A stretch of 45,239 nucleotides of DNA, from contig JWZX01002081.1 in NCBI GenBank assembly GCA_001275005.1, positions 1 to 45,239 on the forward strand, written 5' to 3'. Positions within the stretch are counted from its first letter, which is position 1; the number at the start of each line of letters is the position of its first letter. The position numbers were made by a program, and so were the translations under genes. The notes under the pieces are model-generated. The model saw nothing but the letters and a program-made list of their open reading frames with translations, was not told the DNA's origin and searched no databases. This DNA comes from Chrysochromulina tobinii. Lineage: Eukaryota > Haptophyta > Prymnesiales > Chrysochromulinaceae. Shown piece after piece: positions 1 to 9,900 of this stretch.

Positions 1-128
1 CGCTTGATCTCCGCCTGCCGGAGAGCGCTCTTCGCCAATTCTTCTTCGGCGGCCGCACGCTGCTGCGCTTCAGCCGTGTGCGCTTCGTGTGCGTCCACGT
101 AGACGAAAATATCGCTCCGCAGCGGCCT
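1..128 (-). other. possible left-edge fragment of a coiled-coil coding exon
   Basis: Read on the minus strand, the frame through 119..1 is open and rich in Ala, Glu, Gln and Lys (it includes AEAQQRAAAEEELAKSALRQ), which is typical of a helical coiled coil and unusual for a chance frame in GC-rich DNA. An in-frame TGA lies at 131..129 and there is no ATG in the segment, so a real gene would need an upstream exon joined by splicing. The plus strand of the same DNA is also open and runs into the coiled-coil gene that starts at 288, so this may be a shadow of a 5' leader. Low confidence. Confidence 0.25.
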
Positions 129-287
129 TCAGCGCGCGTACAGCAGGCGAGGCCAGGCCGAGGCCAGGCCGACCCTGTGGGATCCACCACGCCCAAAACG
201 CCGCCTCCCACAAACCTCCACTGCGACGGGAATCGCAGTCGCGGCCGTGTCGCTGGTCGCGTCGTGCACTTTTTGCCATCCTCTAAA

Positions 288-3077
288 ATGCCGAAGATCT
301 CAACCGCCACAGCATTGCGCACAGCAATGAGTTTTAGCCGTACCAAGAAAGCGGCCTCGAGCAAGAGCGTTGTTGCCGACAAGGCTTCTGCCATGGCTTC
401 GCCGCAGGGATCGCAATCAGTGCAGAACTTGAAGGACCTCTCAGTCGAGTCGCCCAAGTCCGTGATCGCAGCTCCTGCGGCTGATCCTGCCGAGAGCTCT
501 GCTGCGGCTCAGCACGTCGACATCAGTGATGCAAGCTTCGCCGCGGCAAAATCTGCAGGCGTTCGCGCATGGGCGGCAACACAGGTGCAAGCGGCCGCTC
601 GGGGGCACTCGCAACGGAAGGTGACAGCGCAGCCAACCATGGCCGGCGGCCTCGCCACCGTCGTCGAGCTAAACGAGCCTGCAACTTACGAGCCACCCAT
701 CTCAACAGAGGAACAGCTCGAGTGCGAGGTGCAGATGGAGCTGCAGCTGATGCGCGCGAGGAAGGAGCAGCAGGCGTTTATCGCCGAAGAAGCCGCCAAG
801 GCCCGCGCAGAAGAATTGAAGCTCGAGGCCAGGGAGGCCAAGGAGCGAGCCCGTGTAGCAGAAGAGAAGCTCCATGCCCAGTTCCAGGCCCAAAAGACTA
901 GGGAGAAGGCCGCGCACGAGGCAAAGATGGCGGCGATGAGTGAAGACCAGCTCCTCAACATGCAGATTACTGACATGCTCTCGACCGACCTCCAGACATT
1001 CTACAGCTCGCTCGAGCTCGCGAACATGTCGATGGCAGCCACAGACATCCAAATCAACAAGATTCAGGACAGCCTGAAGGAGGATCGTGCCACGGAGACG
1101 GACCAGATCGCCGAGCACGAGCGGAACATTAAGTCCATCGACTCGATGCTCTTGCATGTCGACGCGTACGGCGACAAATGCAGCCAGCTGAAAAACGAGG
1201 TCAATCAGCTCGTCACGATGGAGACCCAGCGGCGCATGGACACACACGGCATCACGGGGCGCGTGCGGCGGGAGGTCGCCGAGGCGCAGGACCGCCTGGC
1301 CAAGCAGACTGAGAAACTGCACAACATGCACCGTGAACTGAAGAAGATGTACTCCGAGTACCACTCCATGGAGAAGCAGCAGGAAACGCAGTACAATGCC
1401 GTCTCTAGCGAGGTGGTCGCGAAGAAACTCAACTTGGAGCTCGTTGAGCAGCGCATGGCGCTGCTGCGATCGGAACAGACGAAGCTGCAAGAGCAGGTCG
1501 CGAATACGCGCATCGTCGAGGCGAAGATGCAGCGCGTGTCGACGACGACCGCGCAGGTGGAGGAGATCAAGACCAAGATGGCGCTCGACGACCACGCCAT
1601 GGCTGCGTGCAAGGCTCGCGAAGCGGAGCTCGCCGCAGAGGAAAGACTCGCCGAGGCGCAGATGGAGTGCAAGTTGCGTATCTTCGAGGCGGACAAGGAC
1701 TCGCTGCGTTCGCTGATCACGATGCAAGAAACGTTCCGCATTGGCGATCTCGTGGTGATGTTCGAGGGTCAGGGGGACGCTAAGGACCCGTTTGCGAAGA
1801 AGATGCTGGAGAGCACGCGCTCCCTTGTGGAGCAGAGTTTGGATGAAAGTAAGGGGCGCTTGGCGCTCATCGAGCGGGCCGAGAGTGCATACACGCAGAA
1901 GTACGACGAGGCCAAAAGTCTGCGTGCCTCGCACATGCGCCAAAAGCGAGCCGAACGCCAGGCGCTTGCGACGGCGCACATCGGGCGGCAGCGGTTCCTC
2001 TCTGAAAAGATGAGCCAGCTCGAGATTGAAGAAAAGCAGCTGGAGCATTTGACGCGCACCAGGCAGGACAACAAGGAGATAATCAAAATGATGCAGACGG
2101 AAATCGATCTAACGCAGGCAGCCCTCAACGATCGTCAGCACGAACTGACGTCGGCCACCTACCTCAAGAAGGGCTTCGGCACACAGCTCGAGAGTCTCAA
2201 GACGGCCAACAAGCTCAACCTCGCCCGAATGCGCGTGGCGATCGACTCTGAGTCACGTGTGCTCGCGGAGCAACAATCATACGTCGACTCGCTGCTGGTC
2301 GGCATGAAGCTCGACGTCACAGCCGTTGAGGAGACGCAGGAGGAGGCCACAGAGGCGGCGGAGGCACCACCCCAAGGGAGACACGGCCTTGCGCTTGCGC
2401 ACAGTCACGAGCTCGCCGTACGCAAATTGGTAGATGATCTCAAGTCGCGGCGGGTGGAATTGGTCGAAGCTCTGCGGGCATCGCAGGATAAGGTCGCTGC
2501 GGCTGAAAAGAAGGCTCAGAACGCACTCGCGAATGTTGATGAAGAACGCGTCACGCTGCAGCACGAGATCTCGAAGCTGCAGCAGTACAGGCTCTCCATT
2601 GAGACCAAACTCGCTAAGATCCGGGCCCCTGAAGGGTCCCAGACAGACTCACCGAAGAAGCTCCCCACGATTCAGCGCGCCGAAGGGGACCAGACGGACG
2701 CGCCGACGACGCCCACAATCCAGCGCCCCGAAAGGGATCAGGCAAAGACGCCGACGTCAACGACTGAGGTCGAGCTCAAGCCGCCATCGCTTGAGGCCAC
2801 GCCATACCGTACCACAAACAAGCTCCTCGTGACCTCCGACACGTTTGCGCAGCCGCTATCGCCTTCGTCGCCTTCACGGCGACGAGTGCTGCCAGTGGGG
2901 ATGGGCAGCGAGCTTGACGATGAGGCGAATTCCCCCATGTATAACCCCGACCTCAAGCCGGACCTCGAGCACACCAGTGCGAGACGGGCCTCGATTCGGT
3001 CCCGCATCACTGCTGCAGAAAAGGGCAACTTGCCGATGGGAGTGAAGCGGATCGCGTTTGAGACGACTGAAGATTAA
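288..3077 (+). CDS. long coiled-coil protein with one IQ-like motif
   Basis: A 929-residue protein not recognised as a named family. I chose the ATG at 288 (context aaaATGc); the frame is open further upstream only through non-ATG codons. Residues 1-95 are Ser/Ala-rich. An IQ-type calmodulin-binding motif, VQAAARGHSQR, lies at about 100-110. From about 140 to 800 it is almost all Glu/Lys/Arg/Gln/Leu-rich helix with heptad-like spacing, so a long coiled coil. The tail has three related repeats ending in TIQR-like or DQ..TP-like blocks (2621-2760) and basic Ser-Pro sites. No membrane segment or signal peptide is visible. By analogy with IQ/coiled-coil proteins a cytoskeletal, centriolar or flagellar scaffold role is plausible, but that is inference. 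Its 3' end faces the PHD gene. Confidence 0.85.
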   Translation: MPKISTATALRTAMSFSRTKKAASSKSVVADKASAMASPQGSQSVQNLKDLSVESPKSVIAAPAADPAESSAAAQHVDISDASFAAAKSAGVRAWAATQVQAAARGHSQRKVTAQPTMAGGLATVVELNEPATYEPPISTEEQLECEVQMELQLMRARKEQQAFIAEEAAKARAEELKLEAREAKERARVAEEKLHAQFQAQKTREKAAHEAKMAAMSEDQLLNMQITDMLSTDLQTFYSSLELANMSMAATDIQINKIQDSLKEDRATETDQIAEHERNIKSIDSMLLHVDAYGDKCSQLKNEVNQLVTMETQRRMDTHGITGRVRREVAEAQDRLAKQTEKLHNMHRELKKMYSEYHSMEKQQETQYNAVSSEVVAKKLNLELVEQRMALLRSEQTKLQEQVANTRIVEAKMQRVSTTTAQVEEIKTKMALDDHAMAACKAREAELAAEERLAEAQMECKLRIFEADKDSLRSLITMQETFRIGDLVVMFEGQGDAKDPFAKKMLESTRSLVEQSLDESKGRLALIERAESAYTQKYDEAKSLRASHMRQKRAERQALATAHIGRQRFLSEKMSQLEIEEKQLEHLTRTRQDNKEIIKMMQTEIDLTQAALNDRQHELTSATYLKKGFGTQLESLKTANKLNLARMRVAIDSESRVLAEQQSYVDSLLVGMKLDVTAVEETQEEATEAAEAPPQGRHGLALAHSHELAVRKLVDDLKSRRVELVEALRASQDKVAAAEKKAQNALANVDEERVTLQHEISKLQQYRLSIETKLAKIRAPEGSQTDSPKKLPTIQRAEGDQTDAPTTPTIQRPERDQAKTPTSTTEVELKPPSLEATPYRTTNKLLVTSDTFAQPLSPSSPSRRRVLPVGMGSELDDEANSPMYNPDLKPDLEHTSARRASIRSRITAAEKGNLPMGVKRIAFETTED

Positions 3078-3570
3078 TACCGCGCCGCCAGAACATCCGG
3101 CGGTCACAAAGATATGGCAGGCAAATCAGCGTTGTTCCGTGGAGGCTACGCGAGAATTTCAGCATACAGCAAGCCGAGCATTGAAAGATGGCTCCGATCG
3201 GATGCGATCATATTATTCATGGATATAAATCGCGTCGATACGATATGTTCCTCCGGTTTTGGCTTTTGCGGCGTCGGGGTGGAGCGATGCATGTGCATGG
3301 AGCATGCCATGGAGCTCTGCCGACCCGGACCTAGCTTTGAAAGCATTTCGACTGTTACGCGAGAAGTATGATATCTGTGTGTTGAAGTTCAAATTATTTC
3401 CGAGCCCGATGCCGACCCGCCGACCGACCGGCCGAATGACCAGCCCACAAAGCCAGCCCCACCGAGCCGAGCGTGAGGCGACGATGATTGAGATGGTTGA
3501 TTCGTCGGTGATAGCCTTAAAGGAGCCGAGCGGTTTCACTGAGCGGCAAGGGAGCCTCTTCCGCTGCCGT
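3078..3570. other. convergent intergenic spacer
   Basis: A 493-base stretch between the stops of the coiled-coil gene (+) and the PHD gene (-). It must hold both 3' untranslated regions. The short frames here lack domain character. No RNA gene or clear repeat was seen. Confidence 0.5.
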
Positions 3571-4758
3571 TCATGCCATGCCGAGCTGCTGCGCGCACGG
3601 CGGGCAGAACCACGCCTTGTCCTCGTCCTCGTCTTCCGGCGGTGCACGGTCGCCAAGGCACGCGATGTGGTAGGCTTGAGGGCAAGCGTCGCAACAGACT
3701 AGCGAGCCATCGCCGCCGCACACAGCGCACGAATCAAAATTGCCATCCGCCTGCACCTCCTCGGCCGCGTAAGAGTCCACGCCGTCGTGAGTGCCATCGG
3801 CGGATGCTCCGACTGCGCCGGTCTCCTCATCGCCCATCCCACCCTGTCCGTCAGCAGCTGTCGTCTCTGCGCCCGTCTCGGCGCCTTCCACCTCAGCCCA
3901 GCCGTTGAGCACGCCATGCTCGACAAGTAACGTCAGCCAGTACACCGCGCGCGCCTCGGCCTCGGCGTCGGCCGTCGCGAGCGCGATCGATCGCGCATCG
4001 CGGGCGGTCGTCACCAGCCGCTCGAAGGCGCGCTGCGACGTCAACTCATTGAGCTGCGCGCCGCAGTCGCCCATGTGGAGAACAAAGTACGCGTTTATCG
4101 ATGCTGCGCAGTAGCTCTCTAGCTCGACTGCGCTCTCCTCGACGTCGCTTTCGTCTGCGGCATCATCGTCGCCTGAGGCCGCCGCGGTGCTCGATGCAAC
4201 GGCTGAATTTCCACCTCCCGAAGCAAAATTCAGCGTGGTATGCTTCCCAGATGGCTCGGTCGAAGCAGTCACCGCTGCGATAGGCCGTTTGCCGCTGGAT
4301 CGCGAGACTGACGAGGCTGCCGCGCCACCCGGCAAAACGTGGCCAGCGCTGCTCGGCGCCCCGGCAGGCCGCTGCTGCTCCTCCTCCTCCTCACCTGCAA
4401 CCTGACGGCTTGCAAGACGTGCCGCCTCTACGAGCACGAGGCACTGTGCGAGCTGCCCGGCGTCAGCTTCAGCAATCGCAAGGTGTGTTGGCTGTTCGCC
4501 CTTATCAGCTCCCTGAAACGCGTCTTCGAAGCCGAATGAGCGTAACAACGAAAGACCCGCCAAGTACTGGCCAAGGCGGGCGTGGAAGGTGGCGTTTGCG
4601 AGTCTGACAATCCTATACTTGGCATCCTCTGGATGCGCCAGCACGTTGTGCACGAGCGTAGCGACGGTGGACAAGGCGAGCTCGAAGGCCTCGGCGGTCG
4701 CTGCCTCGGTGCGCAGCTGGCGGATGACAGCGAGGGCGTCGGACATGTCAGGCTTCAT
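3571..4758 (-). CDS. PHD-finger protein
   Basis: A 395-residue protein whose last ~50 residues form a canonical C4HC3 PHD finger: CAVC, then CDAC, then H-x2-C (HIAC), then the WFCPPC block. PHD fingers bind two zinc ions and usually read histone H3 tails, so a nuclear chromatin role is expected. The first ~130 residues are helical and Ala/Leu-rich; the middle is acidic and Ser/Ala-rich (for example DDDAADESDVEESAVELES), followed by another helical stretch of about 80 residues. No catalytic domain was recognised beside the PHD. The start is the first ATG of the frame (4758, context aacATGa); the frame extends upstream only with non-ATG codons. It is convergent with the coiled-coil gene. Confidence 0.88.
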   Translation of the reverse strand: MKPDMSDALAVIRQLRTEAATAEAFELALSTVATLVHNVLAHPEDAKYRIVRLANATFHARLGQYLAGLSLLRSFGFEDAFQGADKGEQPTHLAIAEADAGQLAQCLVLVEAARLASRQVAGEEEEEQQRPAGAPSSAGHVLPGGAAASSVSRSSGKRPIAAVTASTEPSGKHTTLNFASGGGNSAVASSTAAASGDDDAADESDVEESAVELESYCAASINAYFVLHMGDCGAQLNELTSQRAFERLVTTARDARSIALATADAEAEARAVYWLTLLVEHGVLNGWAEVEGAETGAETTAADGQGGMGDEETGAVGASADGTHDGVDSYAAEEVQADGNFDSCAVCGGDGSLVCCDACPQAYHIACLGDRAPPEDEDEDKAWFCPPCAQQLGMA

Positions 4759-5545
4759 GTTAATACACACAACACGTAAGCAGCCACAGCCGTGAAGACA
4801 AAACAATACAATACAGGCCAGGCTTCACAGGCGTGGGCTCGGGAGGGGCTAGTGTTAACTGAACACGACCCCACCCCCCCTTGCCCGAGCCCAAGGTGTT
4901 CAAAAGCACCGGCCAAGCCCCGGGAGCGGGACAGGGGAAAGACACACGATTCACGCAGAAGAACCTCAGAAGTCAGAACCGAACCGACTCACCGATGAGC
5001 TCCGATGCACGACCCGTCGCCACGACCCCGGTGCCAACCCAGCGGCCGACTCAGCGAAGAGGCTGCCCCCTTTGGCTATGGGAGCACGGCAGTCCATGAG
5101 TCCAACCTTGCGGAGCAATTGAGAAACAGACGAGACGACCAGCAAGACGACCAGTCACCAGACACCAGTTCCGCTTCCGGGCCCCCCCGTGCGCCCGGAG
5201 GTCCGTCGAGTTGCGACTCGCGCCGCCATTACCTTTTTTGGCGACCATTGTCGAAAAAAGCGCCGTTTCGGTTCAACGTTAATGACATTGGCGGCTAACC
5301 AAGGTCCGCGCCTCAACGCTCAAGACCTCTCGATACTTTCTTCATTCTTGACCCGCGCATGCCGCAACGAAAAGAGGCAGGCGCCGCCCACAACTCGCAT
5401 ACCTGGCCACACGCCCCGCGAGTCGGGGCAGAGAACGAGCTCGCGCCCGCGTGCGCTCGCCTCGCCTAGCGCAGCAACCTCGCGCTCGCCATTCACGGGC
5501 AGGCATGCATGCGGGAGAGCTGAGGCTGAGCCAATTTCGAGAGTC
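4759..5545. other. intergenic spacer between two minus-strand genes
   Basis: This 787-base stretch should contain the 5' region of the PHD gene and the 3' end of the membrane-protein gene. The frames here are low-complexity and Arg/Pro-rich and I do not support any as genes. A GC-rich run with a short dyad (cgggcccccccgtgcgcccgg region, about 5180-5200) is the only local structure noted. Confidence 0.45.
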
Positions 5546-6403
5546 CTACGACGACGACGGCAGGCATGGGTCGACGCCCGGCGGCGTGCCGGCGAGCGCT
5601 CGCGCGTAGATGATGACAATAGACACGGCGCCCCACGCGAGGCCGGTGCACACGCCGGCATCCACGATCGATCGCCACGGATCTGCGGTCATGCAAGACG
5701 CGGGCGAAGGCGGGAGCAGCGCGTGAGAGGAGTGGGGAGACGCGCTGGTGCGGTGACGCGGCGCGGGCGCGCATGGCGCATGCGCGCATGGCGCATGCGC
5801 GTGCTTGTGAAGGTGATGGGGACGTGTGGTGCTGCTAATCGTGTGTGGTCGCGTAGCAGCGTGGTGCCACGTACATGGCAGCCGCTTCACGATGCCGACA
5901 ACCATGGCCACCGACATCGACACCGACCACGAGACGATCTTGCGCTTCTTGGTGGCATGCATCAGGCCCATCGAATAGAATGGCGCAAGCGCGATGTGCA
6001 CCGGCGAGGTGCTCTGCTTGAGCGTCATCGCACGCTCGACGACCAACGGAGAGAACTTTTTCTGGAACGCGCCATAGCCCTCGACATACGCAAAGATTCC
6101 CATCGACCCGCCGTAGAAGCCCCATTGGAGCCACGAGAGATCACGCTGCAGGAATGGCTGCATCGCGATCGGCGCCAAACGCTTGATCGCGCTCGCAAGA
6201 ATGCCCAGGAAGCCGCACACGCCCCATGCGACGGCAATGCCATGCGCATTGCGTGGTGCGGCTGGAGAGGCCTTCGCTGCGACGAGCACGGGCGACGGCG
6301 CAGCGGCGGATGGCCGTAGCACCCGGATCGAAGGCGGCACGGTGAGAGCGTCTGCAGCGTGCGCCGCCAATAGGCAGGTGACGAGCACCTGTACCGCAGG
6401 CAT
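5546..6403 (-). CDS. plastid- or secretory-targeted multi-pass membrane protein of unknown function (two exons)
   Basis: The coding sequence joins 6403..5875 to 5682..5546, giving 221 residues. The unspliced frame is also open, but it inserts a His/Ala/Pro-rich stretch between two conserved-looking blocks; removing the GT-AG intron restores RLPYPWRSIVDAG. The N-terminus (MPAVQVLVTCLLAAHAADA) resembles a signal peptide followed by an Ala/Pro-rich transit-like region, so plastid targeting is possible. Three or more hydrophobic segments follow, with blocks such as YVEGYGAFQKKFSPLVVERA, APFYSMGLMHATKKRKIVSW and IVDAGVCTGLAWG. I recall similar uncharacterised membrane proteins in cyanobacteria and proteobacteria, which would fit a plastid function, but no biochemical role is known to me. 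Start: first ATG of the frame at 6403. Confidence 0.8.
   Translation of the reverse strand: MPAVQVLVTCLLAAHAADALTVPPSIRVLRPSAAAPSPVLVAAKASPAAPRNAHGIAVAWGVCGFLGILASAIKRLAPIAMQPFLQRDLSWLQWGFYGGSMGIFAYVEGYGAFQKKFSPLVVERAMTLKQSTSPVHIALAPFYSMGLMHATKKRKIVSWSVSMSVAMVVGIVKRLPCTWHHAATRPHTISSTTRPHHLHKHAHAPCAHAPCAPAPRHRTSASPHSSHALLPPSPASCMTADPWRSIVDAGVCTGLAWGAVSIVIIYARALAGTPPGVDPCLPSSS
5683..5874 (-). other. spliceosomal intron, 192 nt, in frame and without stop codons
   Basis: On the minus strand the donor is GTACGT and the acceptor ends ACCGCAG. The join makes a TAT codon and reads LPYPWRS. The intron length is a multiple of three and it is open throughout, so retention would add 64 residues. It carries a ~15-bp direct duplication (gcgcatggcgcatgc type, about 5770-5803). 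Confidence 0.8.
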
Positions 6404-6979
6404 GATTGGGGGCGGCGACGACGGTCGGGTTGATGACGCTGCGTGTGCGTGAACGTAAACACTGTCTCGTCTGTCGTGTGAACGTTCACAACAGACGCGA
6501 AACCGGTGCTGCAGCACTGTTACTGCCCATGCGTATAGACGGTGACAATGTCCAGACTTTGTCGTGGGCGTGTACGAGCGTAAGTGTCATCCAGACAGAC
6601 AGTCTCGAATGTCAGTCATTTATGTCGCGGTCCCCCCGCATACCACACTCCGTCTCAAAGGACGGCTCCGCTGCGAGGTGCTTAGGACGGAAGCGCGTTG
6701 TGTTGAACAGCATGTATGGTTCTGCGTTCTGGAGACAGCCTACAGCGAACAGCCTTCATGCGTTCTTGGTATTGCTTATATGCTTTGCAAATTGATGCTT
6801 TTATTGCTTTCGGTTAGATATCCGCACCAGCTGGATATGACGTATCCGCCCCCCCCCCTAAAGGGCGTGCGCCGTGTCGTAATCTCAAAACCACACGCAC
6901 TCTCACCCCTCGTTGTGGCGTGTGGATTCGTTACGTTCTGCTTCCTATATCTATTAATCCTAACAGTAGTGGCTAGTGC
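6404..6979. other. intergenic spacer with a dispersed ~51-nt element
   Basis: A 576-base stretch upstream of the membrane-protein gene and downstream of the oxygenase-like gene. It contains the copy at 6478-6528 of a short element that recurs at 15305-15358, a C9 run near 6850, and AT-richer DNA from about 6740 to 6970 that probably includes the 3' end of the oxygenase-like transcript. No gene is supported. Confidence 0.5.
6478..6528 (+). repeat. dispersed element, copy A
   Basis: Begins GTGAACGTTCAC (a perfect 12-bp palindrome) and ends GCACTGTTACTGCCC. It aligns with 15305-15358 at about 44 of 54 positions with small gaps. It lies about 75-125 bases upstream of the ATG of the minus-strand membrane-protein gene. 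Confidence 0.7.
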
Positions 6980-9900
6980 CTACTCGTCCAGGAGCACGCG
7001 AAACGCCAGCGCGGCCAGCCTCGACGGCCTGGCGCCGGCCAACGTTGCGATGCAGCGGGCGCGCTGGAGGACAAAGCTCCGTGCGGTTGGTGGGTAGACG
7101 AAGAGGCTGCCGTCGGGGGCCGCGAGGCCGCCCGTATCTGTGTCTGTTTGGCCCATATGCTCTCGCAGCTCGATGTGAGCCTGCAGGTCGCCTGCCGCGC
7201 CCGTCCGCCAGTCAGGCACGATCAGCGAGCGGCTCGAGCTGCAATTGGGCACGCTGGTCTCGGGCGCGTCGGCGGCATCCGGGGGGACACTCGATCTGGC
7301 TGCGGACGGTAGGAAGAAGACGCCATTCGCCAACGGTCGGGTGCGGCGCTGCTCGCCCACAGGCCACCACATCGTATCCTTCCCCTTCGGCAGCCAATCC
7401 GCATGATCTGCCGCCAGCGCCTCGAGCAGCACGCGGACTCTCCCGCCCGCCACGGCGCGCCCGCCCGCCACGACGCGCGCGCCCTCCACGGGTGGCCATG
7501 GTTCGAGGTCGCCGTGCGGTCTCTCGAGCAAGTGGGCGCGCACTGCGGCCTCGATAGGAGCCAGTAGTGGCGCAAGAGCCATCTCGGAGCATATCTCGGA
7601 GCATGCAGCACAGCCCTCCCCGCCGGCACAGCCCTCCCCGCCGACCGCCCCGCCGACCCTCCCGCTGTTTCTGAGCGCGTCCGCCAGCGCCGCATCCTGG
7701 CCGGACAAGATCTCGCCCAGATCTCGCCCAGGAGCATATCTCGGCGCATATCTCGGCGCATCCTGCCCGCCAGGTGGGGGCGAGAGTGCAAGGTAGCAGC
7801 AGCGCGGCACAAATGGAGTTGGCCCTGCCGCCAGCGCAGAGGCTGCGCACGTGCCTAGCCCGTGCGGCGCCTCGGCGGCACTCGTGGCGCCATTTTCGTC
7901 AAGGTGGCCGAGAATGCCAGTTTCGTCAAGGTGGCCGAGAGTGCCAGTAACGGCCAAGAGTGCCAGTTTCGTCAAGGCGTCGTCGATGGCCGCGCTCGGC
8001 GCGGCGTGGGCGCGGGTCACTTGCAAGGGCCACAGCTCATGCCGGTACGACGCGTCGTCGTGGGCATCTCCGTCGTCCGCCGCGGCGCCGCGCCGTCGTG
8101 GGCGCCGCCGCTGCTCGAGGTCCGCACGCGCCGTCGCGAGCGTGGCCTCGAGGTTGGGCAGTGCCCGAGACGGCGCCCCATCCGGCCAGCGTCGATCGGG
8201 CAACAGCACTGCCGCGTTGAAGGCGACGGACAAGCGCCGCTTGGAGCCGCAATGCGCGGGAACCCAATGCTGGACCCATGAAGGGAAGACGACCGCTTGC
8301 CCCGCGAGCGGCGGTGCAGGCTGTGCATGCGCAAGGGGGGCGCCGGTAGGGTTTCGAAGCGTCAGCCTGCATGCTGCATCGCCGCCGTCCTCAAGGTAGA
8401 GCAAGCCCGAGAGCGCCCAGTCTTGATCGGCGTGATCGTGGAGTGCATTCGAGTGGCCTCGGCCGTTGGCATTCGCCCATCCAGAGAGCCGAATGTCGAG
8501 AGCCGGCGACGACCCGTTGGGCGTCGTGTTGGGCAGCGTGTGCGCCAGGTGCGCGACGATCGCCTGGTAGACAAGCGGGTAGAGCGGCTTGAACAGCATG
8601 GGCTCCTCCATTAGGTAATCTGGCGCACTCTGCCAGCCGCCCACATTGCTCACATTGGCGCTCGGGCGTGTGCGGGCGTGGCTGCGGATCACTTTGGCCG
8701 CCGCGCGGAGGGCCGCGACTGACGCGCCGTCCCGGTAGCGGCGCGTCGTCACTAGCGTCGCGTGCAGGCGCGTCGTCGTGGGAGGCGATACCGGTACGAA
8801 GGGCTCCTCCGCCGTCCGCGGCAGTACTGGCGATCTGTCGTCGGTAGCGGCGACAACGGGATCGGTGGCGGTGGCGTCGGTGTGGGCAGCTCGTGACGAA
8901 GCTGATGGGCTCTCCGGAGCGGGCGCCGTCTTGAGCGGTGCCGGTTCCCGCTCATCTCGGCGCTCATCGCGGCGCTCATCGCGGCGCTCATCTCGGCGCT
9001 CATCGAGGATGAGCTCGAGCCAGCGCGCTGTCCTGCGCGAGTGCTCGGGCAGGCGCGCGCTCTGGTACTCGAGGGCTGCGGGGACCATGAGAAGAGTGCC
9101 CGCCGGCGTGATCGGCGACACGTACGCGTTGCGCTGCCCAAACGGCCACTCGGCGTGCCCGAGGGGCGGTAGCCGTACCGACGGGGGGCGAGGGTCGAGT
9201 AGGTGCAAGCGTAGCGCATCCTCGACCCCCGCGTCCAAGACGAAGAGCACACGCACGAGGCCGGGCGCACCCGGCTGCGGAGGCAGCGACGCCCCCGGCG
9301 GCAGGGCCCACAGCAGAGCCGACTGTACGCGGAGAGCGATTGGGTCGGAGGGCGCTGGCGCTGGCGCGGCCCATGACGAACCTGACGAACCTGACGAACC
9401 TGACGAAGCCAGCAGCGGCAGTGCCCATCGAGCGGCTGTGGCCTCCAGCGCGAGCTCGTCCGCCCTCGCGAGCGGCGTTGGCAGCACGGTGCGCGTCGCG
9501 GGTGGCCTGCAGCTCCCAGCATCTGAGGCAGCATCTGAGGCTGCATCTGAGGCTACCGTCTCCCGGGCGACGCCCTCTGTCGAGCGCTGTATCGAGCGCA
9601 GCAGGCGGCTCGCGAGATGCTCGAGGGCGTCTGTCCGCTGACTCACAAGTGGCGTGTGCCACAGGGTCGCAGGCAGGTTGCTTGGACGGGGTCTGCGCTT
9701 CTTGGCGCCGCGCGCCGTCTCGGGCAGCAGCCAGATCAGGGCTCGGAGCCAAATGGAGGCTGCTGCAGATGCATTTGGCAGCGGTCGGGTGTGGAAGCCC
9801 ATCGACGAGTGATGGAGCCACAAGGTCCCTGGGTGGAATGTCGTGGACTTGTAAGCCGCTCGATTCGCTGCCGCGTGCGGCTGCCACATGGCCAGCGCTT

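Noticed and set aside
702-2048. Long minus-strand open frame (448 codons)
   Set aside because: It is Leu/His/Arg-rich and antisense to a strong coiled-coil coding frame; the composition is what reversing Glu/Lys/Gln codons gives.
5189-6319. Plus-strand open frame of 376 codons
   Set aside because: Arg-rich and antisense to the membrane-protein gene, whose spliced product is far more protein-like.
6564-7097. Plus-strand frame with a hydrophobic stretch
   Set aside because: Composition is mixed, it runs into the antisense of the oxygenase-like gene, and no domain or good start is present.
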